Positions 27,267 to 35,108 of a DNA stretch of 64,000 nt are shown piece by piece. Each line of letters starts with the position of its first letter. Position 1 is the first letter of the stretch. The notes under the pieces are model-generated. The model searched no databases and was not told the DNA's origin. It saw only the letters and a list, made by a program, of their open reading frames with translations. Source of the DNA: Roseicella aerolata (GTDB lineage: Bacteria > Pseudomonadota > Alphaproteobacteria > Acetobacterales > Acetobacteraceae); contig NZ_JAJAQI010000030.1 of the NCBI RefSeq assembly GCF_020523605.1, positions 1-64,000 of the forward strand, in the 5' to 3' direction. A program made the position numbers and the translations under genes.

Positions 27267-28316
27267 TTACTCCGCTGCGGCGGCCTCCTCGGCCCCCTCG
27301 CCCTCGTCGCCGACCAGCATCGCATTTGCCACCACGCCGGCCTGCGCCCGCACCTTGTTCTCGATGGTGGCCGCGATCTGTGGGTTGTCCCGCAGGAACT
27401 GCTTGGCGTTCTCGCGGCCCTGGCCGATCCGCTGACCCTCGGCGCTGAACCAGGCGCCCGACTTCTCGACGATCGTCGCCTTCACGCCGAGATCGATCAG
27501 CTCGCCGAGCTTCGAGATGCCCTCGCCATACATGATGTCGAAGTCCACCACGCGGAAAGGCGGCGCCATCTTGTTCTTCACCACCTTCACCCGGGTCTGG
27601 TTGCCGACCACGGTGTCGCGGTCCTTGATGGAGCCGATGCGGCGGATCTCCATGCGGACCGAGGCGTAGAATTTCAGCGCGTTTCCGCCCGTCGTCGTCT
27701 CCGGGTTGCCGAACATGACGCCGATCTTCAGGCGGATCTGGTTCAGGAAGATCAGCAGGCAGTTGGAGCGGGAAACGGTGCCGGTCAGCTTGCGCAGCGC
27801 CTGGGACATCAGGCGGGCATGCAGGCCGACATGGCTGTCGCCCATCTCACCTTCGAGTTCGGCCCGCGGCACCAGCGCGGCCACGCTGTCCACCACCAGC
27901 ACGTCGATCGCGCCGGAGCGGACCAGCGTGTCGCAGATCTCCAGCGCCTGCTCGCCGGCATCGGGCTGGCTGATCAGCAGGTTATCGATATCGACGCCGA
28001 GCTTCTTGGCATAGCCGGGGTCCAGCGCATGCTCGGCATCGATGAAGGCGCAGGTGCCGCCCTTCTTCTGCGCCTCGGCAATGGCGTGCAGCGCCAGCGT
28101 GGTCTTGCCCGAGCTTTCGGGCCCGTAGATCTCGATGATGCGGCCCTTCGGCAGGCCGCCGATGCCGAGCGCGATGTCGAGGCCGAGCGAGCCGGTCGAG
28201 ACCACCTCGATCTCGTTCTCGGCCTGCTGCTTTGCGCCCATCCGCATGATCGAGCCCTTGCCGAAGGACCTCTCGATCTGGCTGAGCGCGGCGTCCAGCG
28301 CCTTTGACTTATCCAT
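27267..28316 (-). CDS. recA: RecA recombinase
   Basis: The 349-residue protein is standard RecA. It starts [16 protein letters not shown], has Walker A GPESSGKT at 65-72, the Walker B region [16 protein letters not shown]1/L2 DNA-binding loops ([25 protein letters not shown]), and an acidic C-terminus (GDEGEGAEE). It forms ATP-dependent filaments on single-stranded DNA, drives homologous pairing, and triggers LexA self-cleavage. The ATG at 28316 matches the usual N-terminus; the longer frame adds 25 unrelated residues. It has its own upstream promoter with a LexA-like site, so SOS control is likely. Confidence 0.98.
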   Translation of the reverse strand: MDKSKALDAALSQIERSFGKGSIMRMGAKQQAENEIEVVSTGSLGLDIALGIGGLPKGRIIEIYGPESSGKTTLALHAIAEAQKKGGTCAFIDAEHALDPGYAKKLGVDIDNLLISQPDAGEQALEICDTLVRSGAIDVLVVDSVAALVPRAELEGEMGDSHVGLHARLMSQALRKLTGTVSRSNCLLIFLNQIRLKIGVMFGNPETTTGGNALKFYASVRMEIRRIGSIKDRDTVVGNQTRVKVVKNKMAPPFRVVDFDIMYGEGISKLGELIDLGVKATIVEKSGAWFSAEGQRIGQGRENAKQFLRDNPQIAATIENKVRAQAGVVANAMLVGDEGEGAEEAAAAE

Positions 28317-28458
28317 CCTGGCTGCCCCTGCTTTGGATCCGCCCCGTCCGCAACCGTCGCGCGCACCTGCATACGGTCGTATCGCCTGCAACCTACCACG
28401 TCGCAGCAGGCAAATGGAACCGGATCGATCCGAATCACCCTGGCCGTCACGGCCTCAC

Positions 28459-28509
28459 GGCGGAGACTATGAGCGTGCCGGCACCGGAAAACAAGAACAT
28501 TTAGAAAAC
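28459..28509 (-). promoter_or_regulatory. Candidate recA promoter with LexA (SOS) box
   Basis: Reading the minus strand, GTTT-TCTAAAT-GTTC (28509 to 28495) matches the alphaproteobacterial SOS box GTTC-N7-GTTC with one mismatch. It abuts a TTGTTT -35 (28494-28489), followed after exactly 17 bases by CATAGT as -10 (28471-28466). Transcription would start near 28459, giving a leader of ~143 nt before the recA ATG. The spacing and the family consensus support it; binding is not shown. Confidence 0.6.
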
Positions 28510-28536
28510 ATGGATGGGGATGAGGAAAGCTGTCGC

Positions 28537-30096
28537 TCACTGCTGCGTGGGCGGTCCCTGGCCCAGGGTGACGCCGACTTCCCGCAGCAGCTCCGCCGCC
28601 CCGAAGGGCTTGGCGAGGAAGCGCACCCCCTCGGCGCCCAGATCCTCCTCCAGGGTCCGCCCGGCATAGCCGGAGAGCAGCAGGACGGGCAGCCGCGGCC
28701 AGCGCGACCGCAGACGTCGGGCCAGTTCCAGCCCGTCCAGCCCCGGCATGGCCACGTCGCTGACCAGCGCGGCCGGCACCGTGCCGCCATCGATGAGGGC
28801 GAGGGCCGATTCGGCGCTGTCGGCGGCGAGCACGCTGTGGCCCGCCCGCTCCAGCAGCCGGGTGCCGAGCTGGCGGAGCGGTGCCTCATCCTCCACCAGC
28901 AGCACCGGCCCGCCGGGCGGCGGGCAGGCCGGTGCCGGCGGTAGGGCGGCCGCCACGCGCGCCTCCGCCGGCCCGTCCTGCCGCGGCAGGTGGATGCGGA
29001 AGGTAGTGCCGATGCCAACCCTGCTCTCGACCGAGACATGCCCACCCGATTGCGCGACGATGCCGTGCACGGTGGCGAGGCCAAGCCCGGTACCGCCCTT
29101 CTCCGGCCGCGAGGTGAAGAAGGGCTCGAAGAGCCGCGGCAGCATCTCGGGCGGGATGCCGGCGCCGGTATCGCTCACCTCCAGCATCACCCAGCGACCC
29201 GGCGGCACGGCCCCGGCCCCCTCCCCCTCCGGCCGCAGCACCACGCGGTGGCCGGTGGCGATGCGCAGCGTTCCGCCTTGCGGCATGGCGTCCCGCGCAT
29301 TCACCGCGAGGTTCAGGATCACTTGGTCGAGTTGCGTCGGGTCCACCCGCACGCGCCGCCCCGGGCTCTCCGGTGCCAGTTCCAGCCGCACCCCGCGCCC
29401 GAGCAGCCGCCGCAGCAGCGGCGCGATGGCGGCCACCGCCTCGTTCAATTCGATGACCCGTGGCTGCAGCCGCTGCTGCCGGGCGAAGGCGAGCAGTTGC
29501 CCGACCAGCGCCGCGCCGCGCCGGGCGGCATCCTCGACCTGCGCCAGATCGGCCTCGGCGCCGGGGGGCAGGCCGGCGGCGCGCACCGCCTCCGCCCCGC
29601 CCAGGATGGCGGCGAGAAGGTTGTTGAAATCATGCGCGATCCCGCCGGCGAGCCGCCCCACGGTTTCCAGCCGGCCGGATTCCGCGCGCTGCGCCTCCGC
29701 CCGCCGCGCCTGGGTCCGGTCCTCGATCCGCAGCAGCAGCCGGGCTTCCGGCCCTGGCAGGGGCGAGAGGCTGAGCGCCCATTCGGCATCCTCGGGCGCC
29801 GCAGGATCGGCCGGCCTGGCGCGCAGTGGCGCCGGCTGCCCGCCGGCCCGCAGCATGGCCAGGGCCGCCGCGAATTCCTCCCGCACCGCCGCTGCCAGGA
29901 TCGATGCGACCGGCTGGCCGGGCCGGAGCAGGGCGGCCGGCCCCGCCAGCCGCGCGAGCGCCGGGTTGGCGAGGACGACCCGCCCCTGCGCATCCAGCAG
30001 CGCCAGCCCGTCCGGTATGGTCTCCGCCAGGATCCGGAAGGCTGCGTCGAATCCGGGCGACGGCCTGCGCCGGCCGAGCAGGCTGCGCTCAGCCAT
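28537..30096 (-). CDS. cckA: CckA-like hybrid histidine kinase (PAS-HisKA-HATPase-REC), no membrane segment
   Basis: The 519-residue protein has a PAS domain (~15-115), a dimerisation/phosphoacceptor helix with H155 in GGIAHDFNNLLAAIL, an ATPase domain (N262/N266, DTGAG 309-313, GGTGLGLAT 334-342), and a C-terminal receiver (VEDE 401-404, D447, K496). HDFNNLL and the HK-REC order fit CckA, which phosphorylates the CtrA cell-cycle/flagellar regulator through ChpT. CckA usually has two membrane spans and a second PAS; here the protein begins directly at the PAS, so it would be soluble. The ATG at 30096 overlaps the flhB end by 8 bases, placing it last in the flagellar operon. The symbol is tentative; another HDFNNLL kinase is possible. 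Confidence 0.75.
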   Translation of the reverse strand: MAERSLLGRRRPSPGFDAAFRILAETIPDGLALLDAQGRVVLANPALARLAGPAALLRPGQPVASILAAAVREEFAAALAMLRAGGQPAPLRARPADPAAPEDAEWALSLSPLPGPEARLLLRIEDRTQARRAEAQRAESGRLETVGRLAGGIAHDFNNLLAAILGGAEAVRAAGLPPGAEADLAQVEDAARRGAALVGQLLAFARQQRLQPRVIELNEAVAAIAPLLRRLLGRGVRLELAPESPGRRVRVDPTQLDQVILNLAVNARDAMPQGGTLRIATGHRVVLRPEGEGAGAVPPGRWVMLEVSDTGAGIPPEMLPRLFEPFFTSRPEKGGTGLGLATVHGIVAQSGGHVSVESRVGIGTTFRIHLPRQDGPAEARVAAALPPAPACPPPGGPVLLVEDEAPLRQLGTRLLERAGHSVLAADSAESALALIDGGTVPAALVSDVAMPGLDGLELARRLRSRWPRLPVLLLSGYAGRTLEEDLGAEGVRFLAKPFGAAELLREVGVTLGQGPPTQQ

Positions 30097-31141
30097 GCGC
30101 CGCGCGCCCCTGCAGGCGCCAGACATAGGCGATGATCTCCGCCACCGCCTGCCAGTGTTCCTGCGGGATCTCGGTATCCACCTCCAGCCGGTGCAGGGCA
30201 CGGGCGAGCGGCGGGTTGGCGACGATCGGCACCCCGTGCTCCTCCGCCGTCGCGCGGATCCGCGCCGCCATCGCGTCCACCCCTTTCGCCACCAGCCGCG
30301 GCGCAGCGGCCTGGCCTTGTTGATAGGCGAGAGCGACAGCGTAATGAGTCGGATTCGTGATGACAACCGTGGCATTCGGAACGGCGGCCAGCATCCGTCG
30401 CCGGGCACGGCTTTCCCGGATCCGCCGCAGCCGGGCCTTCACCTGCGGGTCGCCCTCTGCCTCCCGCATTTCCTCCTTCAGCTCCTCCCGGCTCATCCGG
30501 AGCTGGTGCAGATGGCGCCAGCGCACCACCAGCACGTCCAGCACGGCGATCCCAGCGAAGGCGCCAAGGGCCACGACCAGCAGATGCAGCACCCCGCGGC
30601 CGATCAGGCCGGGCAGCGCGCCCGGCGGCTGGTGCAGCGCCGCCTGCAGCGCCGGCAGGTCGAGCGCGAACCAGAGCGACGCCCCGACCACGCCCAGCTT
30701 CAGCAGCGTCCGCAGCAGTTCGATCAGCCCATCCAGCCCGAACAGCCGCCGCAGCCCGGCCAGCGGGTTCAGCCGCGACAGGTCCGGCAGCACCGCCTCG
30801 CCGCGCAGCAGCGGGCCGGTCTGGGCCAGGCTGGCCAGGATGCCAGCGAGCGCGACCGCCGCCAGCACCGGCAGCAGGGCCAGCACCGATGTGCGCAGCA
30901 GGGCGAGTGCGGCCTCGCCCCCCGGCTCCGGCGCCTCGGCCAGCATGCGCAGCGCCCGCAGCCATTCCAGCCCGAGCGGCGGCAGGGCGAGGAAGCCGGC
31001 CAGGGTCGCGGCCAGCAGGGTGGCGAAACCCACCGCCTCCCGCGACAGCGGCACCTGGCCCTGCTGCCGCGCCCGCTCAAGCCGCCGCTGTGTCGGGGCT
31101 TCCGTACGGTCCTCTGCCTCCTTCGGATCGCCCTCGGCCAT
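30089..31141 (-). CDS. flhB: Flagellar export switch protein FlhB
   Basis: The 350-residue protein starts with the typical EDRTEAPTQRRLERARQQGQ stretch and has four membrane segments (~38-58, 82-105, 145-165, 185-205). A cytoplasmic domain follows with the autocleavage site N263-P-T-H. Cleavage at NPTH switches the flagellar type III export apparatus from rod/hook to filament substrates. It starts 3 bp after the fliR stop and overlaps the cckA-like gene at its end. Length and motifs are normal. Confidence 0.97.
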   Translation of the reverse strand: MAEGDPKEAEDRTEAPTQRRLERARQQGQVPLSREAVGFATLLAATLAGFLALPPLGLEWLRALRMLAEAPEPGGEAALALLRTSVLALLPVLAAVALAGILASLAQTGPLLRGEAVLPDLSRLNPLAGLRRLFGLDGLIELLRTLLKLGVVGASLWFALDLPALQAALHQPPGALPGLIGRGVLHLLVVALGAFAGIAVLDVLVVRWRHLHQLRMSREELKEEMREAEGDPQVKARLRRIRESRARRRMLAAVPNATVVITNPTHYAVALAYQQGQAAAPRLVAKGVDAMAARIRATAEEHGVPIVANPPLARALHRLEVDTEIPQEHWQAVAEIIAYVWRLQGRAAHG

Positions 31142-31144
31142 GGC

Positions 31145-31906
31145 TCAGGGCAGCCCCGGCAGAGCCGCGAGCCCCTCCCGCATCGCCGCCAGCCAGCTGC
31201 CCAGCAGCGCGGGCAGGATCAGGGCGAGCAGCAGCAACCCCGCCAGGATCTGCCCCGGCGCGGCCAGGACGAAGGCCGGCACCTGCGGCGCGAGGCGGGA
31301 GAGCAGGCCAAGCGCGAATTGCCCCAGCACGCCGGCCAGCAGGAGCGGCGCCGCCAGCCGCAGCGCGAGGGAAAGGCTCTCCGCCACCGCCTGCGCCACG
31401 CTTGCGACCTGCGCCGGCACCGGCAGCGCCGCTCCCGCCGGGAACAGGGCATAGCTCTCGGCCAGCGCCCGCAGCGGCAGGGCGTAGAGTCCGGTCGAGA
31501 GCACCAGCACCGCCGCCGTGAGCCCGAACAGGCGAGACAGTGCGGTGCCCTGCGCGCCAAAGGCCGGGTCCGCCTGCAGCGGGCTGGCCAGTCCCACCAT
31601 CAGCCCCACCACCTGCCCCGCCTGGGCCAGCGCCAATTCCAGCAGCCGCGCCAGCAGGCCGAGCCAGAGGCCGATCACCGTCTCCAGGAACAGCAGCCGC
31701 AGCATTTCGGGCGTCTCGGCGGGCAGCGCCGGCAGGCCGGGCTGCACCACCGGCAGCACCAGCGCGGTCAATGCCAGGGCGAGCGCAAGCCGGATGGTCG
31801 CCGGCACCTCCGGCGCGCCGAGCGCCGGCAGGAGCATGAGCGCGCCACCGATGCGCGCCAGCACCAGCATGGGATGGAAGACGAGGTCGGGCAGCGCCTC
31901 CGTCAC
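31145..31906 (-). CDS. fliR: Flagellar export apparatus protein FliR
   Basis: The 253-residue integral membrane protein has about six hydrophobic segments and family-like stretches (VIGLWLGLLARL, GLASPLQADPAFG). With FliP and FliQ it forms the export gate core. The start is inferred as GTG at 31906, which overlaps the fliQ stop (GTGA) and gives the family's usual length. The longer open frame to 32140 lies over fliQ and encodes unrelated residues. Translation is probably coupled to fliQ. Confidence 0.93.
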   Translation of the reverse strand: MTEALPDLVFHPMLVLARIGGALMLLPALGAPEVPATIRLALALALTALVLPVVQPGLPALPAETPEMLRLLFLETVIGLWLGLLARLLELALAQAGQVVGLMVGLASPLQADPAFGAQGTALSRLFGLTAAVLVLSTGLYALPLRALAESYALFPAGAALPVPAQVASVAQAVAESLSLALRLAAPLLLAGVLGQFALGLLSRLAPQVPAFVLAAPGQILAGLLLLALILPALLGSWLAAMREGLAALPGLP

Positions 31907-32181
31907 CGCGCCTGGCCGCCCAGCGCGACCATGCGCTCGAAGAGTTGGGTGGCGTAGCCCTGCAGCGCGACGGTCATCGCCGGCCCGGTCAGCAGCAGCA
32001 CCACCGCCATGACGGCCAGCTTCGGCAGGAAGGCGAGCGTCGCTTCCTGGATCTGTGTCACCGCCTGCAGCACGGAAATCACGAGCCCGATCGCCAGCAC
32101 CGCCAGCAGGGGCGGCGAGGCGAGTTGCAGGGTCAGCCACAACGCCTCGCGCAAGGCCAGCGCGGTCGGATCCTCCGTCAT
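31903..32181 (-). CDS. fliQ: Flagellar export apparatus protein FliQ
   Basis: The 92-residue protein has two membrane helices and the typical FliQ pattern: LREALWLTLQLASPPLL, then VISVLQAVTQIQEATLAFLPKL. It is a gate subunit of the flagellar type III secretion system. It lies between fliE (12 bp gap) and fliR (4-bp overlap). Length is normal. Confidence 0.95.
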   Translation of the reverse strand: MTEDPTALALREALWLTLQLASPPLLAVLAIGLVISVLQAVTQIQEATLAFLPKLAVMAVVLLLTGPAMTVALQGYATQLFERMVALGGQAR

Positions 32182-32193
32182 CCGGCAGCGCCC

Positions 32194-32490
32194 CTAGATC
32201 GGCATGCGCATGACGTCCTGATAGGCCGCGACCACCCGGTCGCGCAGCGTGACCGCGGTCTGCAGCGCAGTCTCCGCCCGGGCGACGGCGAGCACGACAT
32301 CGGTGACGCTGCCCTGGCCAAGCAGCGCCTGGGTGCTGGTGGCATCCGCCGAATGGCCGATTTCCACCACCCCTTCGACCGCGCGCCGCAGCGTCGCACC
32401 GAAATCGGCGCCCTGTGCGGCCGCTTCCGGCTGCGCCTGCGCCGTGCGATAGGCCGCCGCCGCCTGGACGGGACCGAGTGCGGCCGGCAT
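32194..32490 (-). CDS. fliE: Flagellar hook-basal body protein FliE
   Basis: The 98-residue protein has a short variable N-terminus and the conserved helical C-terminal half (VLAVARAETALQTAVTLRD, then VVAAYQDVMRMPI) typical of FliE. It connects the MS ring/export gate to the rod. Its start overlaps the flgC stop by one base (TGATG), so translation is coupled. It has the usual size and no signal peptide, as expected for a type III export substrate. Confidence 0.94.
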   Translation of the reverse strand: MPAALGPVQAAAAYRTAQAQPEAAAQGADFGATLRRAVEGVVEIGHSADATSTQALLGQGSVTDVVLAVARAETALQTAVTLRDRVVAAYQDVMRMPI

Positions 32491-32897
32491 CAGCGCAGCG
32501 CCTCGATGGTGCGGGTCAGCATGCCGCGCGTGACCTCCAGCACCGAGAGGTTGGCGCTGTAGCTCCGCTGCGCCTCCCGCATGTCCATCACCTCCACCAG
32601 GCTGTCGACATTCGGGCGCTTGACATAGCCCTTTTCATCGGCGGCCGGATGGCCCGGGTCATGCACCTGGGGGAACTCACCCGGCGCGGTGCCGATGCGG
32701 CGCACCGCCACCGTCTCCGCGCCCAGCGCGCGATCCAGCCGGGTGCCGAAGGTCACGGTCTTGCGGCGATACGGGTCGGCGCCCGGTGCCTCCCCCGTGC
32801 TGTCGCGGTTCGCCAGGTTCTCCGCCACCACCCGCAGCCGGGTGGATTGCGCCGCCATGCCGGCGGCCGAGATGCGCAGCGCGCGGTCGAGATCCAT
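32490..32897 (-). CDS. flgC: Flagellar proximal rod protein FlgC
   Basis: The 135-residue protein shows the rod-protein N-terminal motif (ALRISAAGMAAQSTRLRVVAENLAN), a mid-region of the form GYVKRPNVDSLVEVMDM, and a coiled C-terminus (YSANLSVLEVTRGMLTRTI). The ATG at 32897 (MDLDRA) is preferred because the upstream residues overlap flgB. Type III exported, it polymerises above FliE/FlgB. It is 13 bp downstream of flgB. Confidence 0.95.
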   Translation of the reverse strand: MDLDRALRISAAGMAAQSTRLRVVAENLANRDSTGEAPGADPYRRKTVTFGTRLDRALGAETVAVRRIGTAPGEFPQVHDPGHPAADEKGYVKRPNVDSLVEVMDMREAQRSYSANLSVLEVTRGMLTRTIEALR

Positions 32898-32910
32898 GCG
32901 ACGCCTTCCC

Positions 32911-33303
32911 CTACTGCATGCGGCCAAGTGCGGTGCGGAACAGGCCAAGCCAGCGCCGGTGCAGGCCGATGGCCAGGGCATGCGCCGTATCGGTGTCGGC
33001 GACCCTCAGCGCCTCCCGGTCCAGCGAGACGGCATTGCCGTTCGGCGCCGCCTCCGTCGCCTGCCGGTCGAGCCGGGCACGCGGGTCGCTCGCTGCGGCC
33101 AGGTGGCGCTGGTCGGTGCGGGCAAGGCCGACACCCGGCGCGCCGCCCTGGACGACGAGCCGCGCGAAATCCGGCAGGTCGCGCGGCCGGTAGCCGGGCG
33201 TATCGGCATGCGCGATATTCTGGGCCAGCACGCGCTGCCGGGCATCCAGCCAGGCCAGGCGGCGCTCGGCGAGGGCGATGGGGGCGCTCTGCGACGGGTC
33301 CAT
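32911..33303 (-). CDS. flgB: Flagellar proximal rod protein FlgB
   Basis: The 130-residue protein has the rod-family N-terminal motif RQRVLAQNIAHADTPGYR and a C-terminal helix (HALAIGLHRRWLGLFRTALG). It is the first gene of a seven-gene minus-strand operon, flgB-flgC-fliE-fliQ-fliR-flhB-cckA-like. The ATG at 33303 is chosen because the longer frame crosses the promoter. A near-perfect 18-bp palindrome lies about 20 bp upstream (33324-33341). Confidence 0.95.
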   Translation of the reverse strand: MDPSQSAPIALAERRLAWLDARQRVLAQNIAHADTPGYRPRDLPDFARLVVQGGAPGVGLARTDQRHLAAASDPRARLDRQATEAAPNGNAVSLDREALRVADTDTAHALAIGLHRRWLGLFRTALGRMQ

Positions 33304-33399
33304 GCCGCGATGCTGCGGTCGCCTTGCCGAAGATTCGGTAAAGCGCGGGTCGGGGCATGGCGAGGCTTCCTTAACCCCGGCCGCGCGAGACTGGCCGCC
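33304..33399. promoter_or_regulatory. Divergent flgB / fliO-fliP promoter region
   Basis: Two elements stand out. TTGCCGAA-GA-TTCGGTAA at 33324-33341 is an 18-bp dyad with one mismatch, in the flgB leader. CTTCCTTAACCCC at 33366-33378 belongs to a longer stretch (from 33360) that matches, with few differences, a stretch upstream of fliL. TTAACC is a half-site of the CtrA box TTAA-N7-TTAAC, but a second half is not seen. Confidence 0.4.
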
Positions 33400-33651
33400 A
33401 TGAGCCCTTGCGCCCACGCCCCTGCCCCACCCCTCGCCGCCATCGAATCAATGCATGGCACGCTCCTGCTGGCGCGCGCCCTGGTCGAGTCCGGCCGGCA
33501 GATCGACCTCACCGGCCTTGATGCGGGCGCCGCCGCCCTCTGCGCGGCCATTGCCACCCTGCCGCCCGAGTCGGCCCGGCCCCTGCGCCCCGCCCTGCTT
33601 GAGCTTCTCGCGCAGGTGGAGGGGCTCGGCGCCGCCCTCACCCCGCGCTGA
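33400..33651 (+). CDS. Hypothetical 83-residue protein preceding fliO
   Basis: The frame encodes a small Ala/Leu-rich, mostly helical protein (HGTLLLARALVESGRQIDL, then LRPALLELLAQVEGLGAAL). There is no signal peptide or transmembrane span. It starts divergently from flgB and ends 32 bp before fliO, so it should be the first gene of the fliO-fliP transcript. A flagellar chaperone or assembly role is possible by position but nothing in the sequence proves it. The ribosome site is weak. Confidence 0.55.
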   Translation: MSPCAHAPAPPLAAIESMHGTLLLARALVESGRQIDLTGLDAGAAALCAAIATLPPESARPLRPALLELLAQVEGLGAALTPR

Positions 33652-33683
33652 CCCCGCCACCCCGTCGGCAGGAGGCCGCCGGC

Positions 33684-33947
33684 TTGTTCCTCGACCCAGA
33701 TCTCATCCTGAAATCGGCCGGCGCACTGGCCGCCGTGGCGCTACCGCTCTGGCTCGGCGCGAGGGCGTTCCGCGGCGGCAGGACCGGCCGCGGCGCCGGG
33801 CGGCGCCTCGCCGTCGAGGAGGTCCTGGCGCTCGATGCCCGCCGGCGGCTGCTGCTGGTGCGCTGCGACGGGCGGGAGGTGCTGCTGCTCACCGGCGGCG
33901 GCCAGGATGCGGTGATCGGCTGGCTGCCGGAGCGGCCCGCGCCATGA
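33684..33947 (+). CDS. fliO: Flagellar biosynthesis protein FliO-like
   Basis: The 87-residue product has one N-terminal membrane segment (residues ~9-26), a basic stretch (FRGGRTGRGAGRR), and a small beta-rich domain (LAVEEVLALDARRRLLLVRC, then GREVLLL). This is the FliO plan. It probably starts at TTG 33684, with AGGAGG at 33670-33675 eight bases upstream. Its stop overlaps the fliP start (ATGA). FliO helps FliP ring assembly. The assignment rests on topology, size and position because the family is weakly conserved. Confidence 0.8.
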   Translation: MFLDPDLILKSAGALAAVALPLWLGARAFRGGRTGRGAGRRLAVEEVLALDARRRLLLVRCDGREVLLLTGGGQDAVIGWLPERPAP

Positions 33948-34678
33948 AGGCGGCCCTGCTTCTCCTGCTGCTGCTCGCGGCCGGCCCCGCAGCGGCACAG
34001 AGCGTCAGCATCGATCTCGGCACTGCCGGCCAACCTGGCGCCACCTCCCGGCTCGTGCTGCTGACGGCGTTGATCGGGTTGCTCTCCCTCGCCCCCTCCC
34101 TGCTGGTGATGGCCACCGCCTTCACCCGCATCATCATCGTCCTCGCCCTGCTGCGCAGCGCGATCGGGGCGCAGGGCGTGCCACCCAACCCGGCGCTGAT
34201 CGGCCTCGCGCTGTTCCTCACCCTTTTCGTCATGCAGCCGGTCTTCGAGCAGAGCTGGGCGGCCGGGCTGCAACCACTGATGGAGGGCCGGACCGGCGAG
34301 CTGGAAGGCCTGGCCGCCGCGGCCGAGCCCTTCCGGCGCTTCATGGCCGCACAGGTGGCGGAGGCCGATCTGGCGCTCTTCCTCGACCTCGCGCGGCTGC
34401 CGCCGGTGCCGGAGGGCGCGCCGCCCGAGCAGATCCCCTGGCGCGCCCTGCTGCCCGCCTTCCTGGTCAGCGAGTTGAAGCGGGCCTTCGAGATCGGCTT
34501 CCTGCTCTTCCTGCCCTTCCTGGTGCTCGACATGCTGGTGGCCAGCCTGCTCATGTCGCTCGGCATGATGATGCTGCCGCCGAACGTGGTGGCGCTGCCC
34601 TTCAAGCTGATCTTCTTCGTGCTGGTGGATGGCTGGCGGCTGGTGGCGGGCGGGCTGGTGCAGGGTTTCGGCCCCTGA
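33944..34678 (+). CDS. fliP: Flagellar export gate protein FliP
   Basis: The 244-residue protein has a cleavable signal (MKAALLLLLLLAAGPAAAQ), then four membrane segments and the family stretches FTRIIIVLALLRSAIG, FLTLFVMQP, FLVSELKRAFEIGFLLF and GMMMLPPNVVALPFKL. It forms the core of the export gate with FliQ and FliR. It overlaps fliO by 4 bases. fliP is thus encoded on the opposite strand from fliQ and fliR, a split arrangement. Confidence 0.97.
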   Translation: MKAALLLLLLLAAGPAAAQSVSIDLGTAGQPGATSRLVLLTALIGLLSLAPSLLVMATAFTRIIIVLALLRSAIGAQGVPPNPALIGLALFLTLFVMQPVFEQSWAAGLQPLMEGRTGELEGLAAAAEPFRRFMAAQVAEADLALFLDLARLPPVPEGAPPEQIPWRALLPAFLVSELKRAFEIGFLLFLPFLVLDMLVASLLMSLGMMMLPPNVVALPFKLIFFVLVDGWRLVAGGLVQGFGP

Positions 34679-34739
34679 GGCGGCGGTTTGCTCCGCCCGT
34701 CCCATTTCCATATCCGGCTGCGGAACGGAGGAGCGCGCG

Positions 34740-35108
34740 ATGATCCTGTCCACCACCTCGACCATCCAGGGGCGCGAGGTCGAGCGCTATCTCGGCGTCG
34801 TCTTCGGCGATTCGGTGCTCGGCGTGAATGTCTTCAAGGACCTGCTCGGGGGCCTCAGGGACATTATCGGCGGCCGTTCCGGCACTTATGAGCGAGAGCT
34901 GGGCGCGGCGCGCGACGCGGCGCTGCAGGGGCTGCTGGCGCAGGCGCAGTCGCTCGGCGCCGATGCGGTGATCGGCATCGATATCGACTATGAGGTGCTG
35001 GGCAGCAATAACGGCATGCTGATGGTGAGCGCGAGCGGCACCGCCGTAGCCCTGAAGCGGGAGGGCATCGAGCCGCCGGCCAGCCCCTGGACGCGGCCCG
35101 GCGGATGA
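34740..35108 (+). CDS. ybjQ: YbjQ/UPF0145 family protein
   Basis: The 122-residue protein has the UPF0145 pattern: MILSTTSTIQGREVERYLGVVFGD at the start, GGLRDIIGGRSGTYE, the GADAVIGIDIDYE core strand, and MLMVSASGTAV. Members form pentameric rings of unknown role, suspected in metal or heavy-metal handling. GGAGGA precedes the ATG by about 7 bases. It overlaps the NUDIX gene by 4 bases (ATGA), forming a two-gene unit downstream of fliP. Confidence 0.9.
   Translation: MILSTTSTIQGREVERYLGVVFGDSVLGVNVFKDLLGGLRDIIGGRSGTYERELGAARDAALQGLLAQAQSLGADAVIGIDIDYEVLGSNNGMLMVSASGTAVALKREGIEPPASPWTRPGG

Noticed and set aside
28748-31957. 1069-aa plus-strand frame
   Set aside because: It is antisense to the kinase, flhB and fliR; low-complexity Ser/Arg/Gln sequence.
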